Assembly: GCA_965223105.1 (NCBI GenBank)
Contig: OZ244987.1
Span: 6,076,001 to 6,140,000, forward strand
Source: JABDMH01 sp965223105
GTDB taxonomy: Bacteria > Bacteroidota > Bacteroidia > Chitinophagales > Saprospiraceae
DNA: 64,000 nucleotides
Reading direction: 5' to 3'
A program made the translations under genes and the position numbers. Under the pieces are notes generated by a model, which saw only the letters and a list, made by a program, of their open reading frames with translations, searched no databases and was not told the origin of the DNA. Below are positions 34,970 to 44,900 of this stretch, piece by piece. The stretch's first letter is position 1, and each line of letters opens with the position of its first letter.

Positions 34970-36496
34970 TCAGATATGTGCTTTAGAAAGTAGAGAAGGA
35001 TCCAAAATGGGATCCTTTTTGGATCCCAACCAAATACCCACGAATGTTAGCACCCCGTTTAGAATCAATAGTTCAAAACCAAACTTGTAACCTCCCAGCA
35101 GAATTTCAGAATTACTATCAATCAAATAGGTAATAGCCGGAGCAGCTATACAGATATAAGGTATCCATCGGTCTGCTGCTTCTCGATTGATAAAGAAACC
35201 GAAGGCATACAGTCCCAGGAGTGGGCCATAGGTATAACCGGCTATGGTAAAGAGGGCTTGTATGACTGCCTGGTCATTAACGTAATAAAACGCCATAATA
35301 ATGATGAAAAGCAGCAGTGAAAAACCCACATGTACAAGGAGCCGGGTCTGTCTCTTAGCAGACTCAGAATGACTTGACTTCTCAAAACCCAGAAAATCGA
35401 TGCAAAATGAAGTAGTCAAAGCAGTTAAGGCCGAATCAGCACTGGAATATGCGGCAGCAATCAGACCGATCAGAAAGACAATGCCGATGGCTGGATTAAG
35501 GTATTGAAGCGCAAGTGTAGGATACAACAAATCTGAGGCATCACGGGCTTCACCCCCTACCATACGACTGGGCATGTCGATGCCGTGATTTGACATGTAG
35601 ATGTACAGTAATACCCCAAGAGACATAAAAAGAAGATTGGCAAAAATGAGAATGGTGCTAAAACTCATCATGTTTTTCTGTGCCTCCTTAATATTTTTAC
35701 AGCTCAAGTTTTTCTGCATCATGTCCTGGTCCAAACCAGTCATGACAATAGCAATAAAGATTCCACTTAAAAACTGCTTGAAAAAATTGTTCGGATCAGC
35801 CCAACCTCCTTCAAAAAACCAAATTCGAGAATATTCACTCTCCCTTACTGTTTCGAAAATACCCCACAAATCGAGATTGAGATCTCTGCCGATGTAAATG
35901 ATCGTGGCTACTACAGCTACCAACATCGAAGCGGTTTGCAATGTGTCAGTCCAAACTATGGTTTTTATACCACCTTGATAGGTGTAGATCCAGATTAAAA
36001 TGATGGTAAGTAAAATGGTTACTGCAAAAGGAATGCCCAGAGGTTCCATAAGAAATTGCTGCAATACGATGGCAACTAGAAATAATCTGAAAGCTGCACC
36101 TATACTCCGCGAGAGTAGAAAATAAGCTGCGCCGGTCTTATATGCCCGAACACCAAATCTCCTTTCAAGGTAGGTGTATATTGAGGTGAGCTGTAAACGG
36201 TAGTACATGGGCATGAGGACATAAGCAATGACGAGGTACCCAAAGAAGTAACCAAATACCACCTGCATGTACGAGAAAGCACTTGTTCCTACATATCCAG
36301 GTACCGAAATAAAAGTTACCCCAGATAAAGAAGCCCCAATCATTCCAAAGGCCACCACAAACCAAGGCGATTTGCGGCCACCAATAAAAAAATCCTCGTT
36401 GTGAGATCCCCTTGAAGTGATGTAGGAAATGCCCATCAGCAGAAGGAAATAACCTGCTAGAATAATAAGAATAGTCGAAGGAGAAATTCCTTGCAT
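34970..36496 (-). CDS. Sodium:solute symporter (SSS family)
   Basis: A 508-residue membrane protein with about 13 helices and the typical start of the family (IILAGYFLLLMGISYITSRG), the sodium-site region GMIGASLSGVTFISVPG, QGGIKTIVWTDTLQ, and SSADSALTALTTSF in the middle of the protein. It lies between upp (9-base gap) and murQ (14-base gap), all on the minus strand. The substrate cannot be read from sequence; sugar, amino-sugar or sialic-acid-like compounds fit the murQ context, a nucleoside base is less likely. Confidence 0.9.
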   Translation of the reverse strand: MQGISPSTILIILAGYFLLLMGISYITSRGSHNEDFFIGGRKSPWFVVAFGMIGASLSGVTFISVPGYVGTSAFSYMQVVFGYFFGYLVIAYVLMPMYYRLQLTSIYTYLERRFGVRAYKTGAAYFLLSRSIGAAFRLFLVAIVLQQFLMEPLGIPFAVTILLTIILIWIYTYQGGIKTIVWTDTLQTASMLVAVVATIIYIGRDLNLDLWGIFETVRESEYSRIWFFEGGWADPNNFFKQFLSGIFIAIVMTGLDQDMMQKNLSCKNIKEAQKNMMSFSTILIFANLLFMSLGVLLYIYMSNHGIDMPSRMVGGEARDASDLLYPTLALQYLNPAIGIVFLIGLIAAAYSSADSALTALTTSFCIDFLGFEKSSHSESAKRQTRLLVHVGFSLLLFIIIMAFYYVNDQAVIQALFTIAGYTYGPLLGLYAFGFFINREAADRWIPYICIAAPAITYLIDSNSEILLGGYKFGFELLILNGVLTFVGIWLGSKKDPILDPSLLSKAHI

Positions 36497-36505
36497 TCTG
36501 ATTGG

Positions 36506-37156
36506 TTAGTCCTGCAATTTTGAACCAAACATCAAGTCTCCTGCATCACCCAGACCCGGCACAATGTAAGATTTTGCAGTAAGTTCTTCATCGACAGCAC
36601 CAACCCACATTCGAATCTCAGGATAGAGACGACTGAGATAGCTAACTCCATATGTGGATGCGATGATTGACACCAGGTGAATGCTTGACGGGGTTCCATA
36701 ATTCTTCAAAACTTTAAGCGCAGCCTCAAATGATGCACCTGTGGCTAGCATGGGATCCGTCAAGATTAAGACACTATCATCGAGATTGGGACAGGTTGCA
36801 AATTCTAGATTTATTTCAAAAGTTCCATCCTTGTGGTGCTTTCGGTAAGCTGATATAAAAGCATTATCTGCCAAATCAAAATACTTTAGGAAAGCATAAT
36901 GTAAAGGAATACCAGCCCTAAGGATGCTGGCTATCACAATACGGTCCGTTGGCAAAGGGATAGAAACCGAACCTAAAGGAGTATCTAGCTCCTTCAAACG
37001 ATATTCAAAAGTCTTGCTAATTTCATAAGCAAAGATATACGCCAGCCGTTCGACGTTGGCTCGAAACCGCATCCGGTCTTTCTGGATTTCGACATCTCGC
37101 AACTCAGCTATGAACTGATTGGCAACACTGTTGTTTTCACTAAGATCAAACATCAT
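36506..37156 (-). CDS. upp: Uracil phosphoribosyltransferase
   Basis: Upp makes UMP from uracil and PRPP. The 216-residue protein shows VIASILRAGIPLHYAFL near the flexible loop, the PRPP-binding motif VLILTDPMLATGASFEAAL and the C-terminal uracil-binding segment (YIVPGLGDAGDLMFG). The longer insert FISAYRKHHKDG is as in other Bacteroidota. First gene of an upp-symporter-murQ block. Confidence 0.93.
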   Translation of the reverse strand: MMFDLSENNSVANQFIAELRDVEIQKDRMRFRANVERLAYIFAYEISKTFEYRLKELDTPLGSVSIPLPTDRIVIASILRAGIPLHYAFLKYFDLADNAFISAYRKHHKDGTFEINLEFATCPNLDDSVLILTDPMLATGASFEAALKVLKNYGTPSSIHLVSIIASTYGVSYLSRLYPEIRMWVGAVDEELTAKSYIVPGLGDAGDLMFGSKLQD

Positions 37157-37293
37157 TGGGTTTGATGGTTAGCTAAAAAATGAAATACTCAACCAATGGC
37201 CACCCAAAGTAGTGGAAACGACGGAAGTATTTGAAAATTTGGCGTCTTAATTGCAAATTAAAGGCAATTGCACTATCTTGATTGGCCGCTCAT

Positions 37294-38082
37294 ATGTATA
37301 AGAATATTACACATATCGTCATTTTATCCCTGGTCTTTCTCAGCCAATCCGTTCAAGGTCAATACACAATTCTACCCAAACCTATTGGTGATGAATCCCT
37401 CGTATATGAGACGGAAAGAATCTTTGATATCCGACTGCACTCCAATGGCTTTTCGTTGGGATACTCCGTAGCCGATATCGAGACTTGGTATCGAACGAGT
37501 TACTATTATTTTGACATTGGATCTTTGAAACATCGAAAGGAGTATTCTCAGAATTTTAAATTTTTTAGTGGCGGTAGTACACGAGAGAGTTCTCGCCCCT
37601 TTATCTATGGCAAGCAGAATCGATTGTATGCATTGCGGGCCGGGATTGGCAAGAAGCGATATTACTCTGAAAGGGCCAGACGAAAAAGTGTAGTGGTGGG
37701 TGTTGCCTACGAATATGGCTTTACCATCGGGATCTTAAAGCCCTATTATCTAAAACTGCGGCGATTTGTCGACGGGGGTGAAGATGATATCACAGAAGAA
37801 AAATATTCTGCAGACAATGCTGATTTATTCCTTGATGAGACCAGTATTTTTGGCGGTGCTGAGTTTAGATATGGACTTGATGAGCTCAAATTGAAACCAG
37901 GTTTTCACGGCAAGCTTGGTGCTAACTTCTCTTGGGGTACGACTGAGACATTTGTCAAGGCGCTTGAGGTCGGGATTATGGCTGATTTATTTCTAAGCAA
38001 AGTACCTATTATGATCATAGAGGAAAACAAACCATACTTCCTCAATGTTTACCTAACTTTACAGCTGGGCAAACGATCTTAA
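37294..38082 (+). CDS. Probable outer-membrane beta-barrel protein
   Basis: A 262-residue protein with a signal peptide (ITHIVILSLVFLSQSVQGQ) and many amphipathic beta strands (GFSLGYSVADIETWYRTSYY, VVVGVAYEYGFTIGILKPYY); it ends in a strand-like segment (FLNVYLTLQLGKRS). This fits an outer-membrane barrel family without known function that is common in Bacteroidota. A TTG at 37282 opens the frame; the ATG at 37294 is preferred. It lies 22 bases before lipA on the same strand, but no functional link is evident. Confidence 0.78.
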   Translation: MYKNITHIVILSLVFLSQSVQGQYTILPKPIGDESLVYETERIFDIRLHSNGFSLGYSVADIETWYRTSYYYFDIGSLKHRKEYSQNFKFFSGGSTRESSRPFIYGKQNRLYALRAGIGKKRYYSERARRKSVVVGVAYEYGFTIGILKPYYLKLRRFVDGGEDDITEEKYSADNADLFLDETSIFGGAEFRYGLDELKLKPGFHGKLGANFSWGTTETFVKALEVGIMADLFLSKVPIMIIEENKPYFLNVYLTLQLGKRS

Positions 38083-38104
38083 AGATCATCAGAACTTCCC
38101 TTTT

Positions 38105-38971
38105 ATGATTGATTTACCTGTCGTCCCAGGCCGAAAGGCTAAGAGACCAAAGTGGTTGCGAGTCAAGCTTCCTATCGGGGAGAAATACAAAAAAGTGAGG
38201 CAATTGGTTGACACCTACCAGTTACATACAATTTGCCAAAGCGGAAACTGCCCAAACATGGGAGAATGCTGGGGTGCAGGTACGGCTACTTTCATGATCT
38301 TAGGCAATACTTGTACCAGATCATGCTCATTTTGTGCCGTAAAGACAGGTAGGCCTCCCGAGTATGACGATGATGAACCAAGGAGGGTTGCCGAAGCCAT
38401 CTCACTGATGCAGGTTAAACATGCGGTCATTACTTCTGTAAACCGGGATGAGCTCCAAGACCGGGGTGCCGAGATCTGGTATGCTACCGTGGTAGCTATC
38501 AAGGAGCGGTGTCCGGACACGACCATTGAGACCTTGATACCAGATGTTAAGGGTAGTTGGGACGCCCTTGATCGTATGATCAGTGCTGGACAGGAAGTAG
38601 TCAGCCATAATATGGAGACGGTAAAAAGATTATACCGTTTGGTGAGACCTCAAGCAAAATATGACCGTAGTTTGGAGCAAATCGCACGCACCAAAGCTGC
38701 CGGGAAGCGCACCAAGTCTGGAATCATGGTCGGCCTTGGTGAAACCCGCGAAGAGGTACTTCATGTGATGGATGACCTGGCTTCCCACGGCTGCGATGTT
38801 CTAACCCTTGGTCAATATCTGCAACCGACAAAGATGCATCTGGAAGTTGCCCAATATATCCACCCAGATCAATTTGCCGAATATCGAGAAGAAGGATTAG
38901 CCCGTGGATTTGATTTTGTGGAAAGCGGACCATTGGTTAGGTCCTCTTATCACGCAGAACGTCACCTGTAA
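38105..38971 (+). CDS. lipA: Lipoyl synthase
   Basis: LipA inserts two sulfurs into protein-bound octanoate by radical SAM chemistry. The 288-residue protein has both cluster motifs: the auxiliary CQSGNCPNMGEC (CX4CX5C) and the radical SAM CTRSCSFC (CX3CX2C). The terminal RSSYHAERHL carries the serine that ligates the auxiliary cluster. Other family landmarks are VTSVNRDELQDRGA and TKSGIMVGLGETREEV. lipB is not adjacent. It converges with dprA (2 bases apart). Confidence 0.96.
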   Translation: MIDLPVVPGRKAKRPKWLRVKLPIGEKYKKVRQLVDTYQLHTICQSGNCPNMGECWGAGTATFMILGNTCTRSCSFCAVKTGRPPEYDDDEPRRVAEAISLMQVKHAVITSVNRDELQDRGAEIWYATVVAIKERCPDTTIETLIPDVKGSWDALDRMISAGQEVVSHNMETVKRLYRLVRPQAKYDRSLEQIARTKAAGKRTKSGIMVGLGETREEVLHVMDDLASHGCDVLTLGQYLQPTKMHLEVAQYIHPDQFAEYREEGLARGFDFVESGPLVRSSYHAERHL

Positions 38972-38973
38972 GG

Positions 38974-40074
38974 TTAGGCAACCATATACATCTTCCCCGG
39001 CAAGGATTTGATAAGCCCCTTGAATTCTAGACTTAGCAAGACTGCGGCTATCTGGCTCACCGAAAGTTGAATTTCTTTATAAATCTTGTCAATGCTGGTT
39101 TGTTCGGCATTACGCAATAACTCAAATACTTTCTGCTCATCTTCGTCAAGGGATTCGAATAGCTTGGGCTGGATGGCAGTCAATGACTCCCGAGGGTGCC
39201 ATTGGAGATAACCGGCAAGCTCCTCTCCAGATTCAACAAGATGAGCTCTATTCGTCTTTATCAAATGATTGCAACCCCTACTATATTGATCGCCAACCCG
39301 ACCAGGAAATGCAAATACATCCTTATGGTAACCATTAGCCATCTCAGCACTGATCATTGAGCCCCCTTTTATATCAGACTCAATCACAACCAATGCATCA
39401 CAGAGTCCGGCGATGATACGATTTCGCATAGGAAAGTTCTCACGGTCTGGTTTGGTTCCTTGCCCAAACTCCGTCAATAACCCTCCTTTGGCCAACATTC
39501 TCTTAGCAATGTGATGATGAGCGGCAGGATATATCCAATCTAGACTGGAGCCGAGCACACCGATTGTAGGCATAGAAGAATCGAGAGCGGTGCGATGTGC
39601 ACACACATCAACACCATAAGCCAAGCCACTGACAACCATGACATCAAGATGCTTTATGGAGTCTACCAGTTTTTCACATTGATTTATGCCATAGCGAGAG
39701 GGTTTTCTGGTGCCAACCACCGCCAAAATTCGAGCTTGGTTCAGATCAGCAGAACCTTTATAGTAAAGCATAATCGGGGCATCTCTGATGCGACGGAGGC
39801 GTATAGGATAATCCTTATCGAGATAGAACAAGGCATTAATCTGGTGCTTCTCGATAAAGCGCAACTCAGCTTCCGCTTCCCGAAAAGTACTTCTCTGCAA
39901 AATGGAATCAGCAATGGTACCGCCCACTCCCGGTATCCTGAGTAAGTCGGATTTCTTTTGTTTAAAAACGGCCTCAGGTCCACCCGCAAATCCAACCAAA
40001 TTCTTCGCCAAGACGGCACCAACTTTGGGAATTTGAGTGATCGCTATCTTATACAGCATATCGGGGTGAGCCAT
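38974..40074 (-). CDS. dprA: DNA-processing protein DprA
   Basis: DprA loads RecA on incoming single-stranded DNA in natural transformation. The 366-residue protein has an N-terminal helical/HhH region (RIPGVGGTIADSIL), the Rossmann core (ILAVVGTRKPSRYG, VSGLAYGVDVCAHRTALD, TIGVLGSSLDWIYPAAH, DALVVIESDIKGGSM) and a C-terminal winged helix (TSIDKIYKEIQLSVSQIAAVL). All domains are complete. No other competence genes are nearby. Confidence 0.94.
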   Translation of the reverse strand: MAHPDMLYKIAITQIPKVGAVLAKNLVGFAGGPEAVFKQKKSDLLRIPGVGGTIADSILQRSTFREAEAELRFIEKHQINALFYLDKDYPIRLRRIRDAPIMLYYKGSADLNQARILAVVGTRKPSRYGINQCEKLVDSIKHLDVMVVSGLAYGVDVCAHRTALDSSMPTIGVLGSSLDWIYPAAHHHIAKRMLAKGGLLTEFGQGTKPDRENFPMRNRIIAGLCDALVVIESDIKGGSMISAEMANGYHKDVFAFPGRVGDQYSRGCNHLIKTNRAHLVESGEELAGYLQWHPRESLTAIQPKLFESLDEDEQKVFELLRNAEQTSIDKIYKEIQLSVSQIAAVLLSLEFKGLIKSLPGKMYMVA

Positions 40075-40205
40075 GGGGAGTAGATCTGAAATGGGATTTT
40101 AATATAGTGAAATTAATGCGTTAGTTTTGTCTGTCATAACCATAAGAGTGGATCGTAAATAACTATACTGCGCTTCACATAAGATCATAACCTTGGAAAA
40201 AATTT

Positions 40206-40832
40206 ATGCCCAAAAGTAAAAAGTACTATGTCGTATGGGAGGGTCAAAGGCCGGGGATTTACGATTCCTGGGATCAATGTAAACTTCAGATTTCGGGATA
40301 TCCCAACGCTAAATACAAAGCTTTCAAGAGTTTGCAAGAGGCCAAAGACGCTTACCACAGCAGCTTCGAAGATCACTTCCAACAGAAAACTACCAAGCTC
40401 CTTGAGGATCCTGATCTTAAAGCGGTGATCAAGCCAAGCATCTCGGTTGATGCGGCGTGTAGTGGCAATCCTGGCGTCATGGAGTATCGGGGTGTTGATA
40501 CGGACAGTGGTGACGAGATATTTAGGCAGGGTCCTTTCGAGCAGGGCACCAATAATATCGGTGAGTTTCTAGCCATTGTTCATGCACTGGCATATCTGCA
40601 GAAATGCAATGATTTGACAACACCAATCTACACTGATTCTAGAACTGCTTTGGCCTGGATTAGAAATAAACAGGTGAAAACGAACTTAAAGAGATCCCGT
40701 AAGAGCAGTCGTCTTTTTCATCTTGTAGATCGTGCAATTCGATGGTTAAAAATAAATAAATACGAAAACCCGATTCTCAAGTGGGAAACCAAAAAATGGG
40801 GTGAAATTCCAGCTGATTTTGGTCGGAAATAA
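40206..40832 (+). CDS. rnhA: Ribonuclease HI with N-terminal viroplasmin/HBD domain
   Basis: The enzyme cuts RNA in RNA-DNA hybrids. The N-terminal 45 residues (KYYVVWEGQRPGIYDSWDQC, then AKYKAFKSLQEA) form the hybrid-binding domain known from eukaryotic RNase H1 and caulimovirus viroplasmin. The catalytic part shows Asp in ISVDAACSGNPG, Glu in NIGEFLAIVHAL, Asp in PIYTDSRTALAW and the last Asp in PADFGRK. The product has 208 residues. This arrangement is common in Bacteroidota and Firmicutes. It lies 131 bases from divergent dprA. Confidence 0.92.
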   Translation: MPKSKKYYVVWEGQRPGIYDSWDQCKLQISGYPNAKYKAFKSLQEAKDAYHSSFEDHFQQKTTKLLEDPDLKAVIKPSISVDAACSGNPGVMEYRGVDTDSGDEIFRQGPFEQGTNNIGEFLAIVHALAYLQKCNDLTTPIYTDSRTALAWIRNKQVKTNLKRSRKSSRLFHLVDRAIRWLKINKYENPILKWETKKWGEIPADFGRK

Positions 40833-40855
40833 GACCGAGGTGACCAAAGCACATT

Positions 40856-41407
40856 TCAACTGAAGCGCATCGGATACTCTACCTCAACTCTCCCTCGCTT
40901 TATATTCTCAAGTCGACGCCGGATCCTTTTTCTTCGCACCGGCTTCAACAATTCGGTAAACAATATACCTTCCAGATGATCATACTCATGCTGAATTACT
41001 CTGGCCTCAATATCGGTGAAAGTTTGTAAGTGCTGTTGAAATTCCTCATCCTGATATTGCAACGTGATAACGGGTAGACGGTCGACATCTCCACGAATCT
41101 CCGGGATACTAAGACATCCTTCCTCATAGGACCACCAGTCGCCTTCTTCCTCGATTATCTTTGGGTTGATAAAAACGCTTTTGAGGCCTTCTTTGTCCTC
41201 ACCCTCTTTTACCAGCTGCGTAGTATCCATAACAAAAATGCGAAGAGATTCTCCAACTTGAGGAGCGGCCAGTCCAACGCCCTGTGCATTGTACATGGTT
41301 TCCCACATATCCGCAATGAGTTCGGAAAGGCCTTCGTGACCAAGCTCCACCTCTTTTGCTTTACGTTTTAAGATTTTTGTGCCGTAAGCATAAACAGGCC
41401 TGATCAT
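40856..41407 (-). CDS. def: Peptide deformylase
   Basis: Def removes the formyl group from new proteins. The 183-residue metalloprotease shows all three motifs: GVGLAAPQVG, EEGCLSIPE (Cys ligand) and QHEYDHLEG (two His ligands and the catalytic Glu). It lies one base behind ruvX on the same strand, so both are co-transcribed. Confidence 0.96.
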   Translation of the reverse strand: MIRPVYAYGTKILKRKAKEVELGHEGLSELIADMWETMYNAQGVGLAAPQVGESLRIFVMDTTQLVKEGEDKEGLKSVFINPKIIEEEGDWWSYEEGCLSIPEIRGDVDRLPVITLQYQDEEFQQHLQTFTDIEARVIQHEYDHLEGILFTELLKPVRRKRIRRRLENIKRGRVEVEYPMRFS

Positions 41408-41408
41408 A

Positions 41409-41822
41409 CTACGAATAATGTTGAAGGTAGTCCTGTAAAATCAATACGGCGCTGACTTCATCAACCAAGTGCTTATTTCTCCTCTTTCTTCTTGATGCGC
41501 CACTTGCCAAGATGATTTGTCTTGCTTCTTTAGTCGTCATGGATTCGTCATGCAATGTAACTTTGATTTCTGGAAATAGCTTTTCAATGCTATCGGCGGT
41601 CTTTTGAATGGGCTGAGCCAGCTGCGATGGTGTGCCATCAGGATGATGAGGTAAACCAATGACAATTTCTTCAACATCTTCCCTGGAGCAATACAGTTCT
41701 AGAAAGGTCTGGAGCTCAGCAGTTGACACTGTCGTGATGCCATTAACAATGAGCTGAAGTGGATCGGTTGCAGCTAGTCCACATATCTTGGTGCCGTAAT
41801 CAATGCTCAGTATCCTTGACAT
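41409..41822 (-). CDS. ruvX: Holliday junction resolvase-like/pre-16S rRNA nuclease YqgF
   Basis: The RuvX/YqgF family has an RNase H-like fold and takes part in 5' maturation of 16S rRNA. The 137-residue protein shows the family start RILSIDYGTKICGLAATDP, IVIGLPHHPDGTP and HDESMTTKEARQIIL with acidic active-site residues. The frame is open ten codons further, but the ATG at 41822 gives the family start. def follows directly. Confidence 0.92.
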   Translation of the reverse strand: MSRILSIDYGTKICGLAATDPLQLIVNGITTVSTAELQTFLELYCSREDVEEIVIGLPHHPDGTPSQLAQPIQKTADSIEKLFPEIKVTLHDESMTTKEARQIILASGASRRKRRNKHLVDEVSAVLILQDYLQHYS

Positions 41823-41926
41823 AGGTTGCAAAGATAATAACATCATTAGCAATGACTTAGTTACATCACTGGAAGCGTTACATCGAAAAACAATGGGATT
41901 CCCTTACCGATCTTGTTCACAGAGAA

Positions 41927-41954
41927 ATTCCCCTCCGTCTTCACGGAGAGGAAT
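41927..41954 (-). terminator. Terminator-like hairpin behind the 1446-aa gene
   Basis: ATTCCTCTCCGT and ACGGAGGGGAAT (minus strand) form a 12-bp stem with one G-U pair and the tetraloop GAAG. It lies 42 bases behind the stop of the giant gene. The T-run is weak (TTTCTCTGTG follows), so the terminator call is tentative. Confidence 0.5.
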
Positions 41955-41995
41955 CTCATCTCAATATTGATTAGCCTAAATTCTTATTATCTCCT

Positions 41996-44900
41996 TCATA
42001 ATCGCAGCATCTTCCTGGTATGGGTACCGTATTCTGACTGCACTTGGTAAAATAAGAACCCATCAGGCAATGATCTTCCGTCAATCTCAAACTGATGAAT
42101 TCCTTCCTCATAATGGGCTCTATGTGTAGAAACCAATCTTCCTGAGGCATCATAGATCATGACACTAACTTGTCCTTGCACCGGAAGTGTAAATTGAATC
42201 GAAGTGCGATCTTCAAAAGGATTGGGAACATTTTGATCAACAACAAACTGACCTATCTTTGGCTCTCCTCGAGTAAACTTGAGCGCTAGGGTCTGACTAT
42301 CCTCATCCGAAATCACCACCTCCGGACTTAAATCCTGACCCAGTGATAGGGCGGTGCTGAGCAATGTCTCCTTGAGAGCTCGCACAGTAAGAATCAGTTT
42401 TGCACCGTTGATCGCTTGTGGTGCGCTCCAGCTAAGTCGTACATCTTCAGGTCTAAGGTTCACCATTTGATCCTCGAGTTTGAAACCATGAGAAGAAATA
42501 CCTTGAATCTCCAGAGCGGATGCATCTACAATCCATTGTAACTGGAGCCCCTCCATAGATCCCAGTGGAGTCAGATCGATGGGAATGGCATATTGCTCGC
42601 CATTTTGCAATTGTCGATCCTCCACACCAATCAAGGCCTTTGGTGCAGACCTCCCCGTGCTTCGAGATGTGACTACAGTGTTGTTTAGATCACCGATTTT
42701 TACCGCTACAAAATCTGGGCTTTCACTTACCTCAGTAGCAGTACTGATCAGGACAGATTCTGGATAGGACGCTTCAATAGCGTCAGCTACTGAACTAAAA
42801 TTATGGGCTCGGTCAACAAATCTCCACGACTTGTTGGAGGGCAGCTCATCAATTTTCCCGATCAGCAACTTTCTAAGTTGCACCAAATCGATCGGGTTAA
42901 TCTTACCATCGTCATTGGCATCCGCAGCAATCATCTTATAAGGCGAATCGATGGCCTTGATGCCCAAAATGTGTTTTTGGATTTTTAAGAGATCAATCGT
43001 AGAGATGCCGTTGGCGTGATTGACATTCTTTTCAGGTTTGACTTCTGCAACAATGTTGCTCGGAATTCTGAATGAATAAGATCCATCATGGCTGGTAATT
43101 TCAGAGAAATCAAGATTGCCCATACTTACCTTCACAGCTACCTGAGCGACCTCCTCCTTCATCTCGGTGGAGATTTGACCACCAATTACAATAGATGACT
43201 GATTGACCGATTGACACACATTATGGTTGTCTTGGATGATAAGAACCGCATTGACGTAATCAGCTGTGCCCTGGCTCGTATCTACTGCCCAAATCAGCAC
43301 ATTAATCACAGTTGGGTTTGACACCATGTCGTCACAATCCAGTGACAATGAACCACCCTCGGTCGGAACTGGCGGAGAGAGCAACCCAGAATCTCTTTGA
43401 ATGTAGTATACCAGGTTATCATCTAACCCCGTACAGGCATTCCTGGAGCTGACATTGTATTCCTCAGCCCATATCTCACCCATCGCCACATCAAACGAAC
43501 CATTGTTGTCAAGATCCATTGGGTTTAGAGCCACTATCATCGAGGGTCTCATGACCAATTCTGGCTTTTTCTCTGACACCAGCTTGAAAGGGTCATCTAT
43601 GGTTTGGATGTTCCCACAAAGATCTTTGGCGGTCCAAATTACAAGGTATTGTCCAGCTGGTAGGGGGAAACCTAGATTGATGGTTGTGCCCGTACCATTC
43701 GCAATTTCGCCAGATGCATCCGATAAGCTCCAACTGACACCTTGAAGACCACAATTGTCGGTCGCACCAATACTCCGCGTAAAGCCATCCAGCTCGCAGT
43801 TGGGAATTGGGATTTCATCCGCTCCCTGAATGGTCAGCTCCGGTTTGATTGTATCCACGATGTGGATGTATTGGACATATTTGAAGGCATACGAAGTATC
43901 ACTAATTGTCCAATCACGAAAGTCAGCAGGTATGCCCGTTTGGGTGGGGATCAGACATGCATCATAGACACACCAGGTACGTTGAACAGTTTTACAATTG
44001 CTAGATCCAGCTACAGGGGTAAACAGCTTATCCCAATAGCCAATCGCCACCTTAGCACAGGACCCTGTACCCAAATAGTCCAGCTCGCCAATCTCATCTG
44101 GGTGAAGCGCACCTCCAAAATTACCCGAAATGTCTCTGACCAATTCGGTACATTCTTTGATCTTTACCACCTCGTCAGGAAAACTAAAATCAGCAGGATT
44201 GAGCGGACACCGTCTTACTACATAAATATATTGGACCTTGTTCAGACCATTTGAAAATTGAAAGGTGCGTTTGATCCAACCTCCACAGTCATCAAAAGCC
44301 ACTTCAACGACCTCCTCAACAAAATCACTACAATTGTCACTATAAATACCATGATTCATCATTCGGCCGGTATCCATGCGAACTAAGGTGCCTCCGGAAA
44401 GCTCGCAGGTAGAATCCTTTACATAAAACTGGTTGTCGACAGGGAAAACTCCGTTCAGTACCGGCTTGTAGGTCCCAAAATATTTAGCCAAGCTGTCTTT
44501 ATTGAACGTGCCATCGGGGTTTTCAACTTGGGGTTGCTGGCACTGAAAGTACACATCGCAATCTACTTCAACGTCTTCTAACTCTTCGATAATGGTCGGA
44601 GGTGTTTTGTCTTCCACATGCAGCGTAAGCCAGCATGTACTGGTGTTACAACTCTGATCTATGTACAGAATCTCAACCATCACGCCTGTACCTACATCTT
44701 CACAACATACAGGAATGAAATCCGCATATCCCGAATCGATGGCTTCGCTGCAATTGATACCATCGATCTGATACCATTCGTATTTCTCTGCATAGAACTG
44801 GGCTAAGTAGGAATCGGGATCATCAGCTCCACAGGCAGTCCTCCAGTCGATCTTTCTTCGTCCATATACTGCTTCAATACCACAATTGTCAGCAAAGTAA

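Noticed and set aside
34990..35025. Hairpin with GGATCC repeats followed by T residues
   Set aside because: It lies inside the coding end of the sodium symporter and is explained by the codons there.
43742..44254. 170-codon frame antisense to the 1446-aa gene
   Set aside because: Shadow of the strongly supported minus-strand gene; no start context, no recognisable family.
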